Source of the DNA: JAUWPO01 sp965603285
GTDB taxonomy: Bacteria > Chloroflexota > Anaerolineae > Anaerolineales > UBA4823
DNA length: 11,036 bases
Assembly: GCA_965603285.1 (NCBI GenBank)
Contig: CBFDCK010000112.1
Span: 1 to 11,036 of the forward strand
Reading direction: 5' to 3'
The notes under the pieces are model-generated. The model saw only the letters and a program-made list of their open reading frames with translations. It ran no database searches and was not told the origin of the DNA. Each line of letters starts with the position of its first letter. The first letter of the stretch is position 1. Of this stretch, positions 1 through 6,672 are shown piece by piece. A program made the translations under genes and the position numbers.

Positions 1-39
1 ATCGTTTATCGCATCCACAACGATCAAAGCTGTTTTCAT
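1..39 (-). CDS. Isochorismatase-like cysteine hydrolase, N-terminal fragment
   Basis: Only the first 13 codons are in the window; the gene continues past its left edge. They read MKTALIVVDAIND. A hydrophobic beta strand ending in Asp, followed by xxND, is the usual opening of isochorismatase/nicotinamidase-type hydrolases (the LLVIDMQNDF pattern), and Asp9 would be the catalytic Asp of the Asp-Lys-Cys triad. The ATG overlaps the TGA stop of the PfkB kinase gene as ATGA, which implies translational coupling and one operon. Members cleave C-N bonds in nicotinamide, ureido compounds or isochorismate, so the substrate is open. The family call rests on 13 residues only; the Lys and Cys of the triad lie outside the window. 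Confidence 0.55.
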   Translation of the reverse strand, partial: MKTALIVVDAIND

Positions 40-1004
40 GATAGCGATGCTCCACCCAATTGAATCTCCTCACCGAATGCCCCCCAGTAGCGCGCTTGGA
101 GAGATGGCAGGTTGGGGAGATTGGTCTGGCAACCCCAGTCTTCTAACACTAAGGAAGCGACCACAGCACCGATGCGGCAACAATCCACGAGAGGAAGTTC
201 GTGGTGCAGTCCAAATAACAGACCAGCGCAGAATCCGTCTCCTGCTCCTGTCGGATCTACTAGATGATCTGGTGCGACAGCGGGAACGTCCCTTGTGCCT
301 TCGGTTGTGATAATCCGGCAGCCGCCTTCACCTCTGGTCAGGATAACTACCTTTGGACCGCGCTGGAGCAGATTCCTAATCCCAGTTAATTCCAGGGTCT
401 TTTGCACCGCATCCGCCTCGTGTTTGTTGAGCACCACGATTGCACTGACCTGCGCCAGGCGCTCCACGAGCTCTGTGGGAAAAGCTGATTTGTCGTTCTT
501 GTGGCTCCACAGGATTGGGATGTTGCTTGCGACCATAAATTCCAGGACTGCCAGGTTGTTAATTGGGTTGCCGACCGTGATCACGCCCCATTTTGCGCTG
601 CCTAATGTTTCCTGTTCCAAGTGAATAGACACATCCTTAGCCCCGCTTGCTCCTGGGAAATAAAACGTCTGGTGGCGGTTTTCGGGATCCAGGAAAAGGA
701 ATGTGTGGGCGGTATGTCCTCCGGGAATTACGTGGATGCCATGTTGGGTGTTGACCTCTTCCCGCTCGAGCGCTTCCACCAGGCGTTTCCCGTCCTGGTC
801 ATCACCGATGACGATCACAACGGCGCTCTTTATACCCAGGCGTGCGCAAGCTACCGCAATATTGGGTGCACATCCGCCGGGGGTGGCTGTGTCAAGGCGT
901 GGGGCGCGCAGGATCACTCCGGTCTCACCCGGTTGGGGAGCGCGGTTTACCGGCATTATATGATCAAGACCGGGGTAGCCCGAAACGATGAGATCGACGC
1001 TCAT
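36..1004 (-). CDS. PfkB-family carbohydrate/nucleoside kinase
   Basis: A 322-residue cytoplasmic kinase of the ribokinase/PfkB family, of normal length. It transfers phosphate from ATP to a hydroxymethyl group of a sugar or nucleoside. The N-terminal Gly-Gly substrate motif is at residues 43-44 with Asn48 following (PGGCAPNIA). The NxxE motif, linked to Mg and phosphate handling, is NKHE at 193-196. The C-terminal signature DPTGAGDGF is at 250-258, with the GAGD anion hole and Asp256 as the catalytic base. All key residues are intact, so it should be active. Its ATG overlaps the stop of the upstream permease gene (ATGA), and its own stop overlaps the start of the hydrolase gene. Next to a BMP/PnrA-type importer, a ribose- or nucleoside-directed kinase (ribokinase, adenosine, inosine or cytidine kinase) is likely by context, but specificity cannot be read from the sequence. 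Confidence 0.9.
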   Translation of the reverse strand: MSVDLIVSGYPGLDHIMPVNRAPQPGETGVILRAPRLDTATPGGCAPNIAVACARLGIKSAVVIVIGDDQDGKRLVEALEREEVNTQHGIHVIPGGHTAHTFLFLDPENRHQTFYFPGASGAKDVSIHLEQETLGSAKWGVITVGNPINNLAVLEFMVASNIPILWSHKNDKSAFPTELVERLAQVSAIVVLNKHEADAVQKTLELTGIRNLLQRGPKVVILTRGEGGCRIITTEGTRDVPAVAPDHLVDPTGAGDGFCAGLLFGLHHELPLVDCCRIGAVVASLVLEDWGCQTNLPNLPSLQARYWGAFGEEIQLGGASLS

Positions 1005-1903
1005 GCCGTTTTACCCCTGTACTTATCGCGTACGGAGATAAATATCAGCAATAAAACCACCATGATATAAGGCAGCATCTGCACCAACTGGGGCGGCAAT
1101 CCTGTGCCGATTTGGAGCCGGAACTGCAGCGCTTCAAACAAACCGAATAATAAGCAGCCTAAAGCTGTCAATCCCGGGCGTGCTCCCCCGAAGAAGACCG
1201 CCGCCAGCGCGATGAAGCCGCGCCCGTTGGTCATGTTGTCGGAAAACAGGGTCAGATCACCGATAGCAAGCTGGGCACCTGCGATGCCGCACATGATGCC
1301 TCCGATCAGAATAGCAATATATTGAACGCGTTTTACCGGGATGCCGGCGGTTTCGGCTGATTCTTTGTGTTCGCCAACAGCTCGCATGTGTACCCCTAAT
1401 GGCGTTCGATATAGCAATAAACTGGTGAATAAAACTGCCAGCCAGGAGACATATACCAATACTCCATGCCCGGAGAGCACATCTCCCAGGAAAGGTATCT
1501 TTTCAATCAACGGCAGTGTTAAAGTTGGTAACTTCTTAAAATTGCCAGGTGAGTACACGCCGCGGGCATTAAACCAGATGACCAGCAAATACGAGGTAAT
1601 GCCTATTGCCAGGATATTGAGAGCCAACCCGGCGACGATAAGATTCGCTTTCAGGTCGATTATGAAGAATCCGAAGATCAATGCGAATAACAAGGCGAAT
1701 AGAATCGCGGCCAGCAGACCCACCCAAGCGCTGCCGAAATAAGCCCCAATGACGACCGCGAAAAAGGCACCGGCAAGCATCAATCCTTCCAGAGCGATGT
1801 TCAACAGGTTGACCTGCTGGCTGAGCACGCCCGCCATTCCTGCTAATAGGAGAGGTGTGCTCATACGCAGCATTCCAAAGAGCAAATTACTAAGCGGTTG
1901 CAT
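1001..1903 (-). CDS. Nucleoside/simple-sugar ABC permease (NupC/YufQ-like)
   Basis: A 300-residue integral membrane protein of the BPD_transp_2 permease family (the RbsC/LivH type), with about eight or nine hydrophobic segments. Family motifs are LLNIALEGLMLAGAF at 33-47, GVHMRAVGEHKESAETAG at 170-187, which is the cytoplasmic loop that touches the ATPase, and FSDNMTNGRGFIALAAVFFGG region 220-240. This arrangement is typical of the shorter, second permease that pairs with a longer one in BMP-type importers such as Bacillus YufPQ and Lactococcus NupBC. The ATG at 1903 lies inside the end of the longer permease gene (14-bp overlap), with GGAG 8 nt ahead of it, so translation is probably coupled. 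The stop codon overlaps the PfkB start. Together with its partner it should form the membrane channel. Confidence 0.9.
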   Translation of the reverse strand: MQPLSNLLFGMLRMSTPLLLAGMAGVLSQQVNLLNIALEGLMLAGAFFAVVIGAYFGSAWVGLLAAILFALLFALIFGFFIIDLKANLIVAGLALNILAIGITSYLLVIWFNARGVYSPGNFKKLPTLTLPLIEKIPFLGDVLSGHGVLVYVSWLAVLFTSLLLYRTPLGVHMRAVGEHKESAETAGIPVKRVQYIAILIGGIMCGIAGAQLAIGDLTLFSDNMTNGRGFIALAAVFFGGARPGLTALGCLLFGLFEALQFRLQIGTGLPPQLVQMLPYIMVVLLLIFISVRDKYRGKTA

Positions 1904-2954
1904 GCCGTTTTCTCCGAAGCCATGTAAAGCTGAATTCGAGTGCCGCGAAAAAGATCACCGTCGCTTCGAGCACAGTAATCAGGTCGCGCGGCACGTCAGT
2001 AAAAATTTCCATCGTGGAGCTCCCGCTTCTGAGAACGCCAAACAAAAGCGCTCCTATCAGGGTGCCGATGGGGGAATTCCGCGCCAGCAGGGCAATAGTG
2101 ATGCCGGTGAAACCGTAACCCGGTGAGAAGTTAGCTATAAAGCGGTAGTTGACTCCCAGAACCTGAGCCGCCCCTGCCAGCCCACCTAATAAACCGCTGA
2201 TAAACATCACCTTCTCGATCACCCGCACCACGGGCATTCCGGACCAGTGCGCAAAAATCGGGTTATCACCGACAGTACGTAGTTCAAAACCCAGGCGCAT
2301 GCGGTTGAAAAGAAACGCCATAATAAAAGCACAAATAACTGCAACGATGAAACTGGCATTGAACTGTGAGGGTGGAACCAGACGAGCCAGCCATGCCTGG
2401 GGTGCGACCTCGGCTGACATGGCATTAGCCAGACCGGCCAGCCGGAATGGGTAATTGACGAGATAGCTGGTAAAAAGAATCGCCACGTAGTTGAGCATGA
2501 TCGTGGTGACGATTTCGTCCACGTTCAAGCGCGCCTTCAATACACCGGGGAAGTAACACCACAACCCACCGGCGATGATGGCTGCCAGAATGCTGAGCAG
2601 GATAAGCGGCAGAGCGGGCAATCCCAGGAAGGTGAAGCCGACCCATGCTGATGCGAAGGCGCCCATGTAGATAGAACCTTCTACTCCGACATTGAACACG
2701 CCGGCACGGAATGCGATCGCGGCGCCTAAACCGGAAAATATAAGCGGTGTGGCTGCCAGGAGTGTATTGGCTATCGCGGTCCGACTGCCCAGAGCGCTGA
2801 TGAGAAGCACTTTATAAGCCTCAACAGAATCTTTGCCGGACAGTTCCATCACCAGAGCACCCATTACCAGAGCGACTGTCAAGGTAAGGGCTACCTGAAG
2901 GAATTGGGTGCCGTATTTCGACAATATCCCTGAATTCAAGTTAAACCACTCCAC
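1890..2954 (-). CDS. Nucleoside/simple-sugar ABC permease (NupB/YufP-like)
   Basis: A 354-residue polytopic membrane protein of the BPD_transp_2 family and the longer of the two permeases. Visible motifs are FNVGVEGSIYMG at 87-98 (family pattern FNIGxEGQLYMG), LKARLNVDEIVTTIMLNYVA at 139-158, the ATPase-facing loop GFELRTVGDNP at 222-232, and GYGFTGITIALLARNSPIG at 279-297. The C-terminus ends in a basic cytoplasmic tail (WLRRKRHATA). The start is a GTG at 2954-2952; I see no in-frame ATG or strong Shine-Dalgarno before it. With only 9 bp separating it from the ATPase stop, it probably relies on ribosomes finishing the upstream gene. It forms the channel with the shorter permease next to it. 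Confidence 0.9.
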   Translation of the reverse strand: MEWFNLNSGILSKYGTQFLQVALTLTVALVMGALVMELSGKDSVEAYKVLLISALGSRTAIANTLLAATPLIFSGLGAAIAFRAGVFNVGVEGSIYMGAFASAWVGFTFLGLPALPLILLSILAAIIAGGLWCYFPGVLKARLNVDEIVTTIMLNYVAILFTSYLVNYPFRLAGLANAMSAEVAPQAWLARLVPPSQFNASFIVAVICAFIMAFLFNRMRLGFELRTVGDNPIFAHWSGMPVVRVIEKVMFISGLLGGLAGAAQVLGVNYRFIANFSPGYGFTGITIALLARNSPIGTLIGALLFGVLRSGSSTMEIFTDVPRDLITVLEATVIFFAALEFSFTWLRRKRHATA

Positions 2955-2963
2955 GATGATATC

Positions 2964-4472
2964 TTAGGCATCATTTACATGTCCGGCCATCAATAATCCA
3001 AGCCGCTCGTAAGTCACAGTTTTGGGGTCGACCTCTCCGACAAACCTTCCTTCGAACAGGACCAGGATTCTATCTGCCAGAGCGAGCAGTTCGTCTAAAT
3101 CGGCAGATATTAGCAGCACGGCTACATTCTGAGCGCGCAACCCCAGCATCTCTTCGTGCACAAACTGGGTGGCTGAGATGTCCAAACCACGTGTCGGGTG
3201 AGCAGCCACTAGAACCTCGGGTCTATCAGCAAGTTCGCGGGCGATAATGATCTTTTGGGCATTGCCTCCCGAAAGCGTGGCAGCCACAGCGTTTGGACTT
3301 TCTGTGCGAATATCAAAGCGTTGGATCAATTTGTGTCCATATTTGGAAATTTTATCTATTGAAAGGATGCCGTACTTGGAGAATGGTGGCTGATAGTAGG
3401 TATTTGAGACCAGGTTTTCGGAAACTTTTCCTTGTAGATTCAAGCCCTGCGTTTTTCGGCTCTCAGGAATCAACGCCACTCCGGTCTCTCGGATGAAGCG
3501 CGTGCCGTGGTCCGATAAATTATCCCCATCAAGAGTGATCTTACCTTCGGCTTGGCGCTGTCCCGCCAGTACTTCTACCAGTTCGCTCTGTCCGTTGCCT
3601 TCCACGCCGGCAATTCCGAGGATCTCACCTGCGTTGACCGTAAAACTGATGCTGCGTAGTGCTGGCAGCCGGCGATCATCAAGAGCGGAGACGTCTTCAC
3701 ATATCAGCTTTGGAACTGGGCTGGAGATCTCCTCCTTCTGATAGATGTGCTCCACCTCCCGTCCCACCATCAGGCTCGCGATTTCGGCTTTGCTGCTCTT
3801 GGCGACTTCGACAGTCCCCACATTTACACCCCGGCGCAAGACTGTCGCGTAATTACAGATGCTCATGACCTCCTTCAGCTTGTGGGTTATCAATATAATT
3901 GTGTGTCCTTGACTGCACAGGCGCTTTAATACCTGAAAAAAGCTCTCCACTTCCTGGGGTGTAAGCACTGCTGTCGGTTCGTCGAGGATTAATAATTCTG
4001 CCTGGCGGTATAAGAGTTTCAGGATTTCCACACGCTGCTGAACCCCGACGGGAATCTCGCGGATGGGCATATCGGGATCGACATGCAGTCCAAATCTCTC
4101 AGATATTTCCGATACCTGTGCTTGCGTGGTTTGCTTGTCCAACCAGATCCCCTTATGCGGCTCGTATCCCAAAACAATGTTTTCGGCAACTGTCAAAGAA
4201 GGTACTAACTGGAATTCCTGGTGCACCATCCCAATTCCCAGTTCGATGGAGTCATGGGGACTGGAAATATCAGCCTGGCGACCATCCAGGAATATTTCGC
4301 CTGCTTCAGGCTTATACATCCCGTAAAGAACGCGCATCAGGGTTGTTTTCCCGGCCCCGTTTTCCCCAACCAGGGCGTGTATGCTGCTACGTTCAACAGC
4401 AAATGAGACGTCATCGTTTGCAACGACTCCAGGGAAAACCTTGGTGATGCCCTTCATTTCGAGGTAAGCCAC
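2964..4472 (-). CDS. Double ATPase of a nucleoside/sugar ABC importer (NupA/RbsA type)
   Basis: A 502-residue protein with two fused ABC ATPase domains, as in RbsA, MglA and NupA. In domain 1, Walker A is GENGAGKTT at 36-44, the signature is the family variant PVGVQQRVEIL at 141-151, Walker B is LLILDEPT at 160-167, and the switch His is 197. Domain 2 is degenerate as usual: the P-loop is replaced by GVEGNGQSEL (289-298, no GKT), the signature LSGGNAQK (400-407) is intact, and Walker B reads VLVAAHPTRGLD (420-431) without the catalytic Glu. One site should therefore do most of the hydrolysis. I chose the GTG at 4472, which has GGAGG five nt ahead; it gives the short lead VAYLEMKGITKVF normal for the family. 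An ATG at 4541 would add 23 residues with no family look and would sit inside a hairpin. Two permease genes follow directly. Confidence 0.92.
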   Translation of the reverse strand: MAYLEMKGITKVFPGVVANDDVSFAVERSSIHALVGENGAGKTTLMRVLYGMYKPEAGEIFLDGRQADISSPHDSIELGIGMVHQEFQLVPSLTVAENIVLGYEPHKGIWLDKQTTQAQVSEISERFGLHVDPDMPIREIPVGVQQRVEILKLLYRQAELLILDEPTAVLTPQEVESFFQVLKRLCSQGHTIILITHKLKEVMSICNYATVLRRGVNVGTVEVAKSSKAEIASLMVGREVEHIYQKEEISSPVPKLICEDVSALDDRRLPALRSISFTVNAGEILGIAGVEGNGQSELVEVLAGQRQAEGKITLDGDNLSDHGTRFIRETGVALIPESRKTQGLNLQGKVSENLVSNTYYQPPFSKYGILSIDKISKYGHKLIQRFDIRTESPNAVAATLSGGNAQKIIIARELADRPEVLVAAHPTRGLDISATQFVHEEMLGLRAQNVAVLLISADLDELLALADRILVLFEGRFVGEVDPKTVTYERLGLLMAGHVNDA

Positions 4473-4477
4473 GGTTA

Positions 4478-4482
4478 CCTCC
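4478..4482 (-). promoter_or_regulatory. Shine-Dalgarno fixing the GTG start of the double ATPase
   Basis: The minus strand reads GGAGG, then TAACC, then GTG, a strong site at ideal 5-nt spacing. No comparable site lies ahead of the in-frame ATG at 4541, so this site decides for the GTG start at 4472. Confidence 0.75.
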
Positions 4483-4534
4483 GCCAAGCGTGGATTACTA
4501 TGACAAAAATATTTATGCTGGATACTGGAAATGA

Positions 4535-4572
4535 GAGGCAAGCTGTTTCATTGACAAATGACAGCTTGCCTC
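4535..4572 (-). promoter_or_regulatory. Intercistronic hairpin after the BMP lipoprotein gene
   Basis: A 12-bp perfect inverted repeat: GAGGCAAGCTGT at 4535-4546 against ACAGCTTGCCTC at 4561-4572. The stem can continue past a 2-nt bulge with CATT (4549-4552) against AATG (4557-4560), leaving a 4-nt loop. It lies about 20 nt after the BMP stop codon and about 60 nt before the ATPase start. No run of T follows on the transcribed strand (TCATTTCC), so it does not look like a full intrinsic terminator. A 3'-end stabiliser or processing site that keeps binding-protein mRNA in excess, or a partial terminator, fits better. The structure is seen directly; its role is inferred. Confidence 0.75.
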
Positions 4573-4592
4573 CTCTGTCTTTTACAGTTGTG

Positions 4593-5678
4593 CTATTCTT
4601 TGGTTACGTCGGTGACCGTGATTTCTCCATTGATGATCATCTGGCGAATCTTATCAATTTTCTGCAGGAACTCCGCCGGAATGTCATCGATGGTGTATTC
4701 CATTTCGCTGAGACCGACACCACCCTCGACCAAGCCGTATTCGACCGTAGTACCACCCTCCAGCGTACCATCCACAAGTTGTTTGACCACGTCGTACACA
4801 GAAACGTCGACGTACTTCAGCATACTGGTGAGGATGAAACCGGGCTTGATGTAATCCTGATTGGCATCGACACCAATGGCATAATGCTCCTGATCTTCTG
4901 CGGCTTCAAAGACGCCTTCACCGGTCCCGCCGGCAACCTGGTAGACGATGTCGGCGCCCTGTTCGTACATTGCCAGGGTCAGCTCTTTGCCCTTAGCAGG
5001 ATCACCGAAGCCTTCCGAATAGGCGGTTAGGACTTCAACATCCGGATCGATGTAGTGGGCGCCCTCTTCATAGCCAACCAGGAATTTATCGATCCCGGCT
5101 GATTGCACGCCGCCAATCACGCCAATTACCTTGTCGCTGTTGACCTTTGCGTTATCCTCCATTTCAGTGACCATAGCGGCCAGCGCGCCTGCCAGGAAGG
5201 AACCTTCGTGCTCCTTGAACAAGATGCTGGCCACGTTGGGCTGGTCGACGACGATGTTCACGATGCTGAATGTAGTGTCTGGATAGTCAGGAGCAACCCG
5301 TGCGAGGGGATCGAAGTGGCTGTACTCCAGGGTGATGACCAAATCGAAGCCGCTCTCAGCCGCAGTGCGCAGTAATTGCTCTGCTTCGCCAACCGGGTCG
5401 GCTGACTCGATCGCCTTGAACTCAACGCCGAAGTCCTCAGCAGCTTTCTGGAGACCACTGTAAGCCAGGTCGTTGTAAGAGCGGTCACCTAGACCACCTT
5501 GTGCTATGATCAAGGCGACTTTGGGTACATCGCCGGCTTCTTCGGGTGCTTCTTCCGCTACTTCCTCTGTCGTCTCTTCTTTAGGAGGCTCGGTAGGAGC
5601 TTCTGTGGCGGGTGTGCAGGCTGCTACAGTTAATACGAGCGCCAGCAGGACGATAATATAAAGTGTTTTCTTGAGCAT
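4593..5678 (-). CDS. BMP/PnrA-family substrate-binding lipoprotein
   Basis: A 361-residue lipoprotein of the basic membrane protein family (PnrA, Med, YufN), whose studied members bind purine or other nucleosides for ABC import. A signal peptide with lipobox VAAC puts the lipidated Cys at residue 21. Residues 22-50 are a Pro/Glu/Thr/Ala linker that would tether the receptor to the membrane. The mature fold has GLGDRSYND at 62-70 (family pattern GxxDxSFN), FKEHEGSFLAG at 154-164, GVIGGVQ at 186-192, YQVAGGTGEGVFEAA at 246-260 and GVDANQ at 269-274, all typical family positions lining the cleft between lobes. The ATG at 5678 has GGAG 7 nt upstream. It is the first gene of the importer operon and lies 93 bp after the GntR gene, with an operator-like site in between. 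The nucleoside ligand is inferred from family and from the neighbouring PfkB kinase. Confidence 0.92.
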   Translation of the reverse strand: MLKKTLYIIVLLALVLTVAACTPATEAPTEPPKEETTEEVAEEAPEEAGDVPKVALIIAQGGLGDRSYNDLAYSGLQKAAEDFGVEFKAIESADPVGEAEQLLRTAAESGFDLVITLEYSHFDPLARVAPDYPDTTFSIVNIVVDQPNVASILFKEHEGSFLAGALAAMVTEMEDNAKVNSDKVIGVIGGVQSAGIDKFLVGYEEGAHYIDPDVEVLTAYSEGFGDPAKGKELTLAMYEQGADIVYQVAGGTGEGVFEAAEDQEHYAIGVDANQDYIKPGFILTSMLKYVDVSVYDVVKQLVDGTLEGGTTVEYGLVEGGVGLSEMEYTIDDIPAEFLQKIDKIRQMIINGEITVTDVTKE

Positions 5679-5713
5679 CTCTTTTCTCCAATTGTTATTT
5701 TATTTTCGGATTG

Positions 5714-5742
5714 TTTATAGGGAACTATTAAAAATTGGATAA
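5714..5742 (-). promoter_or_regulatory. Possible promoter of the BMP importer operon
   Basis: On the minus strand a TATAAA (5719-5714) could serve as a -10, about 35 nt ahead of the BMP start. At 17-bp spacing the -35 hexamer would be TTATCC (5742-5737), a poor match. The case is therefore mainly the -10 and its overlap with an operator-like inverted repeat. Read-through from the GntR promoter would also reach this gene. Confidence 0.35.
5715..5730. promoter_or_regulatory. Operator-like inverted repeat ahead of the BMP operon
   Basis: On the plus strand the site reads TTATAGGGAACTATTA: a perfect ATAG-N4-CTAT inverted repeat (5717-5728) inside a weaker longer one. It covers the candidate -10 of the BMP operon. 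Its core TATAGGGAACTAT matches TATAGAGAATTAT over the GntR promoter at 11 of 13 bases, and both differences are transitions. HutC-type GntR regulators usually bind short inverted repeats near their own genes, so this is a good candidate site for the adjacent regulator. Binding is not shown by sequence alone. Confidence 0.5.
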
Positions 5743-5771
5743 CATCTATTTCGATAAGCATCTCCTCGAGT

Positions 5772-6521
5772 CTATCTCCTCAACCGGATTGTATAGCGGT
5801 AAAAGTCAGCCCGGTAGGCTGCGATAACAAGCTCGATCGGATTGCCCGATAAGCCTTCCGTCAGGCGGGTCAGTTGGACCAGTGGAGACCCCACATCGAC
5901 TCCCAGCAGCTCGCTCAACTCTTGATCCGCGGGGATGGATTCGATCTCATCCAACCCGCCGCTTATATGGATGTTCTTGTTTTCCAACACCTGGTATAGG
6001 GAGCCGACTTCTTCTAACTCAGCCCGCGTAACTGGTAGGTCCCTCAATAAGTACGCGTCGTGCACACTCACGGGTCGTTGGTCGGCGAAGCGCAGGCGTT
6101 TAATGCGCAGCACTTCATCTCCAGGGCTGATCTTTAAACGATCTGCAACTTTTTCGGGCGCTGGTTCCATTTGAAATAAAATGATGTGGGACGAGGGGTA
6201 TATCCCGTGGGCACGCATGTCTTCGGAGAAACTGACAAGTTTGTCCAACGAGTGTTCCATATGGGGAGGGGCTATATAAGTGCCCAGTCCACGCATGCGG
6301 TAAACGTAACCGTTGATAGCCAGGCCGTTAAGCGCCTGGCGCGCGGTCATGGGGCTGATATCAAATTGCTTTGCGAATTCGTTCTCAGAGGGGATGCGGT
6401 CGTGGGGCGACAAATCCCCCTTCAGGATCAGTTGTTTAATCCCTTCCTGAATCTGATGATAAATCGGGACGGGGATGCTCTTATCGATTTTTATCGGCAG
6501 TGATACAGCTGCTTTTGGCAT
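5772..6521 (-). CDS. GntR-family (HutC subfamily) transcriptional regulator
   Basis: A 249-residue DNA-binding regulator of the GntR family with the HutC-type effector domain. The winged helix-turn-helix covers about residues 15-83, with the classic recognition region IPSENEFAKQFDISPMTARQ at 43-62 and the wing RGLGTYI at 77-83. The rest, about 93-243, is a UTRA ligand-binding domain, the fold that senses sugar phosphates, amino sugars or similar metabolites. I chose ATG 6521, which leaves a leader of about 40 nt behind the predicted promoter. An in-frame TTG at 6542 would add seven residues but has no Shine-Dalgarno; the ATG has only a weak GGA. It lies between two importers, in the same direction as both. 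The shared motif near its own promoter and the BMP gene suggests autoregulation and control of the nucleoside-type operon, probably as a repressor released by a ligand. Confidence 0.9.
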   Translation of the reverse strand: MPKAAVSLPIKIDKSIPVPIYHQIQEGIKQLILKGDLSPHDRIPSENEFAKQFDISPMTARQALNGLAINGYVYRMRGLGTYIAPPHMEHSLDKLVSFSEDMRAHGIYPSSHIILFQMEPAPEKVADRLKISPGDEVLRIKRLRFADQRPVSVHDAYLLRDLPVTRAELEEVGSLYQVLENKNIHISGGLDEIESIPADQELSELLGVDVGSPLVQLTRLTEGLSGNPIELVIAAYRADFYRYTIRLRR

Positions 6522-6540
6522 CGATGATTCCGACGGTAAC

Positions 6541-6550
6541 AACTATAGTT
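6541..6550. promoter_or_regulatory. Perfect palindrome AACTATAGTT in the GntR leader
   Basis: A 10-bp perfect palindrome just downstream of the predicted transcription start of the regulator gene. Its core CTATAG (6543-6548) recurs at 6559-6564, exactly 16 bp away, close to one and a half helical turns. This may be a second, auxiliary half of the operator. The role is inferred. Confidence 0.4.
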
Positions 6551-6558
6551 GGCTAGTT

Positions 6559-6574
6559 CTATAGAGAATTATAG
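6559..6574. promoter_or_regulatory. Operator-like inverted repeat over the GntR -10 box
   Basis: The plus strand reads CTATAGAGAATTATAG, a 16-bp site with perfect 5-bp inverted arms CTATA-N6-TATAG. It covers the whole predicted -10 hexamer (6568-6573) and reaches the likely transcription start, so a bound protein would block RNA polymerase. It shares TATAGRGAAYTAT with the site ahead of the BMP operon. The most economical reading is autoregulation by the GntR protein. Confidence 0.5.
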
Positions 6575-6595
6575 CGGTTTTTATTATTAAGTCAA
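6568..6595 (-). promoter_or_regulatory. Sigma70-type promoter of the GntR gene
   Basis: The minus strand carries TTGACT (6595-6590), a 16-bp AT-rich spacer and a perfect TATAAT (6573-6568). Transcription should start near 6560, about 40 nt ahead of the preferred ATG at 6521. This is the best promoter match I see in the window. It marks a new transcription unit behind the sugar-permease operon, which ends at 6676. Confidence 0.7.
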
Positions 6596-6606
6596 GTAAA
6601 AGATAG

Positions 6607-6672
6607 ACCCTCACCCCCAGCCCCAATCCCAATCTGGGAGAGGGGAGAAATTATCTGCGGGAGGGGAGTCCC
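6607..6672. repeat. REP-like GC-rich hairpin repeat
   Basis: Between the MalG-like permease stop and the GntR promoter lies a C-rich then G-rich element beginning ACCCTCACCCCCAG. Its core can fold: CCCCAATCCCA (6621-6631), a 3-nt loop, and TGGGAGAGGGG (6635-6645), with 9 of 11 positions paired. A second small inverted repeat GGGA...TCCC ends it (6659-6672). From memory, elements with CCCTCACCCC...GGGAGAGGGG are scattered in many copies between genes in Chloroflexota and some cyanobacteria. The two unpaired positions look like decay from an originally perfect stem. It could also help end transcription of the upstream operon, though no T-run follows the stem. Confidence 0.6.

Noticed and set aside
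621..1070. A 149-codon plus-strand open frame opposite the PfkB kinase
   Set aside because: The kinase has intact family signatures on the minus strand; the plus frame has no recognisable domain.
4500..5030. A 176-codon open frame on the plus strand opposite the BMP lipoprotein gene
   Set aside because: It lies almost wholly antisense to a clearly recognised gene and shows no family motif or ribosome-binding site; it is a shadow of the coding strand.
5640..5764. A short minus-strand frame from the ATG right after GAGGAG (5764-5762), running into the BMP gene out of frame
   Set aside because: GAGGAG abuts the ATG with no spacing, the product has no family look, and it would run through the operator and the BMP ribosome-binding site. 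The direct repeat ATCTCCTC at 5760 and 5774 is too short to interpret.
6522..6542. TTG at 6542 as the GntR start
   Set aside because: No Shine-Dalgarno precedes it and the added residues are outside the winged-helix domain; ATG 6521 is preferred, though the TTG cannot be excluded.
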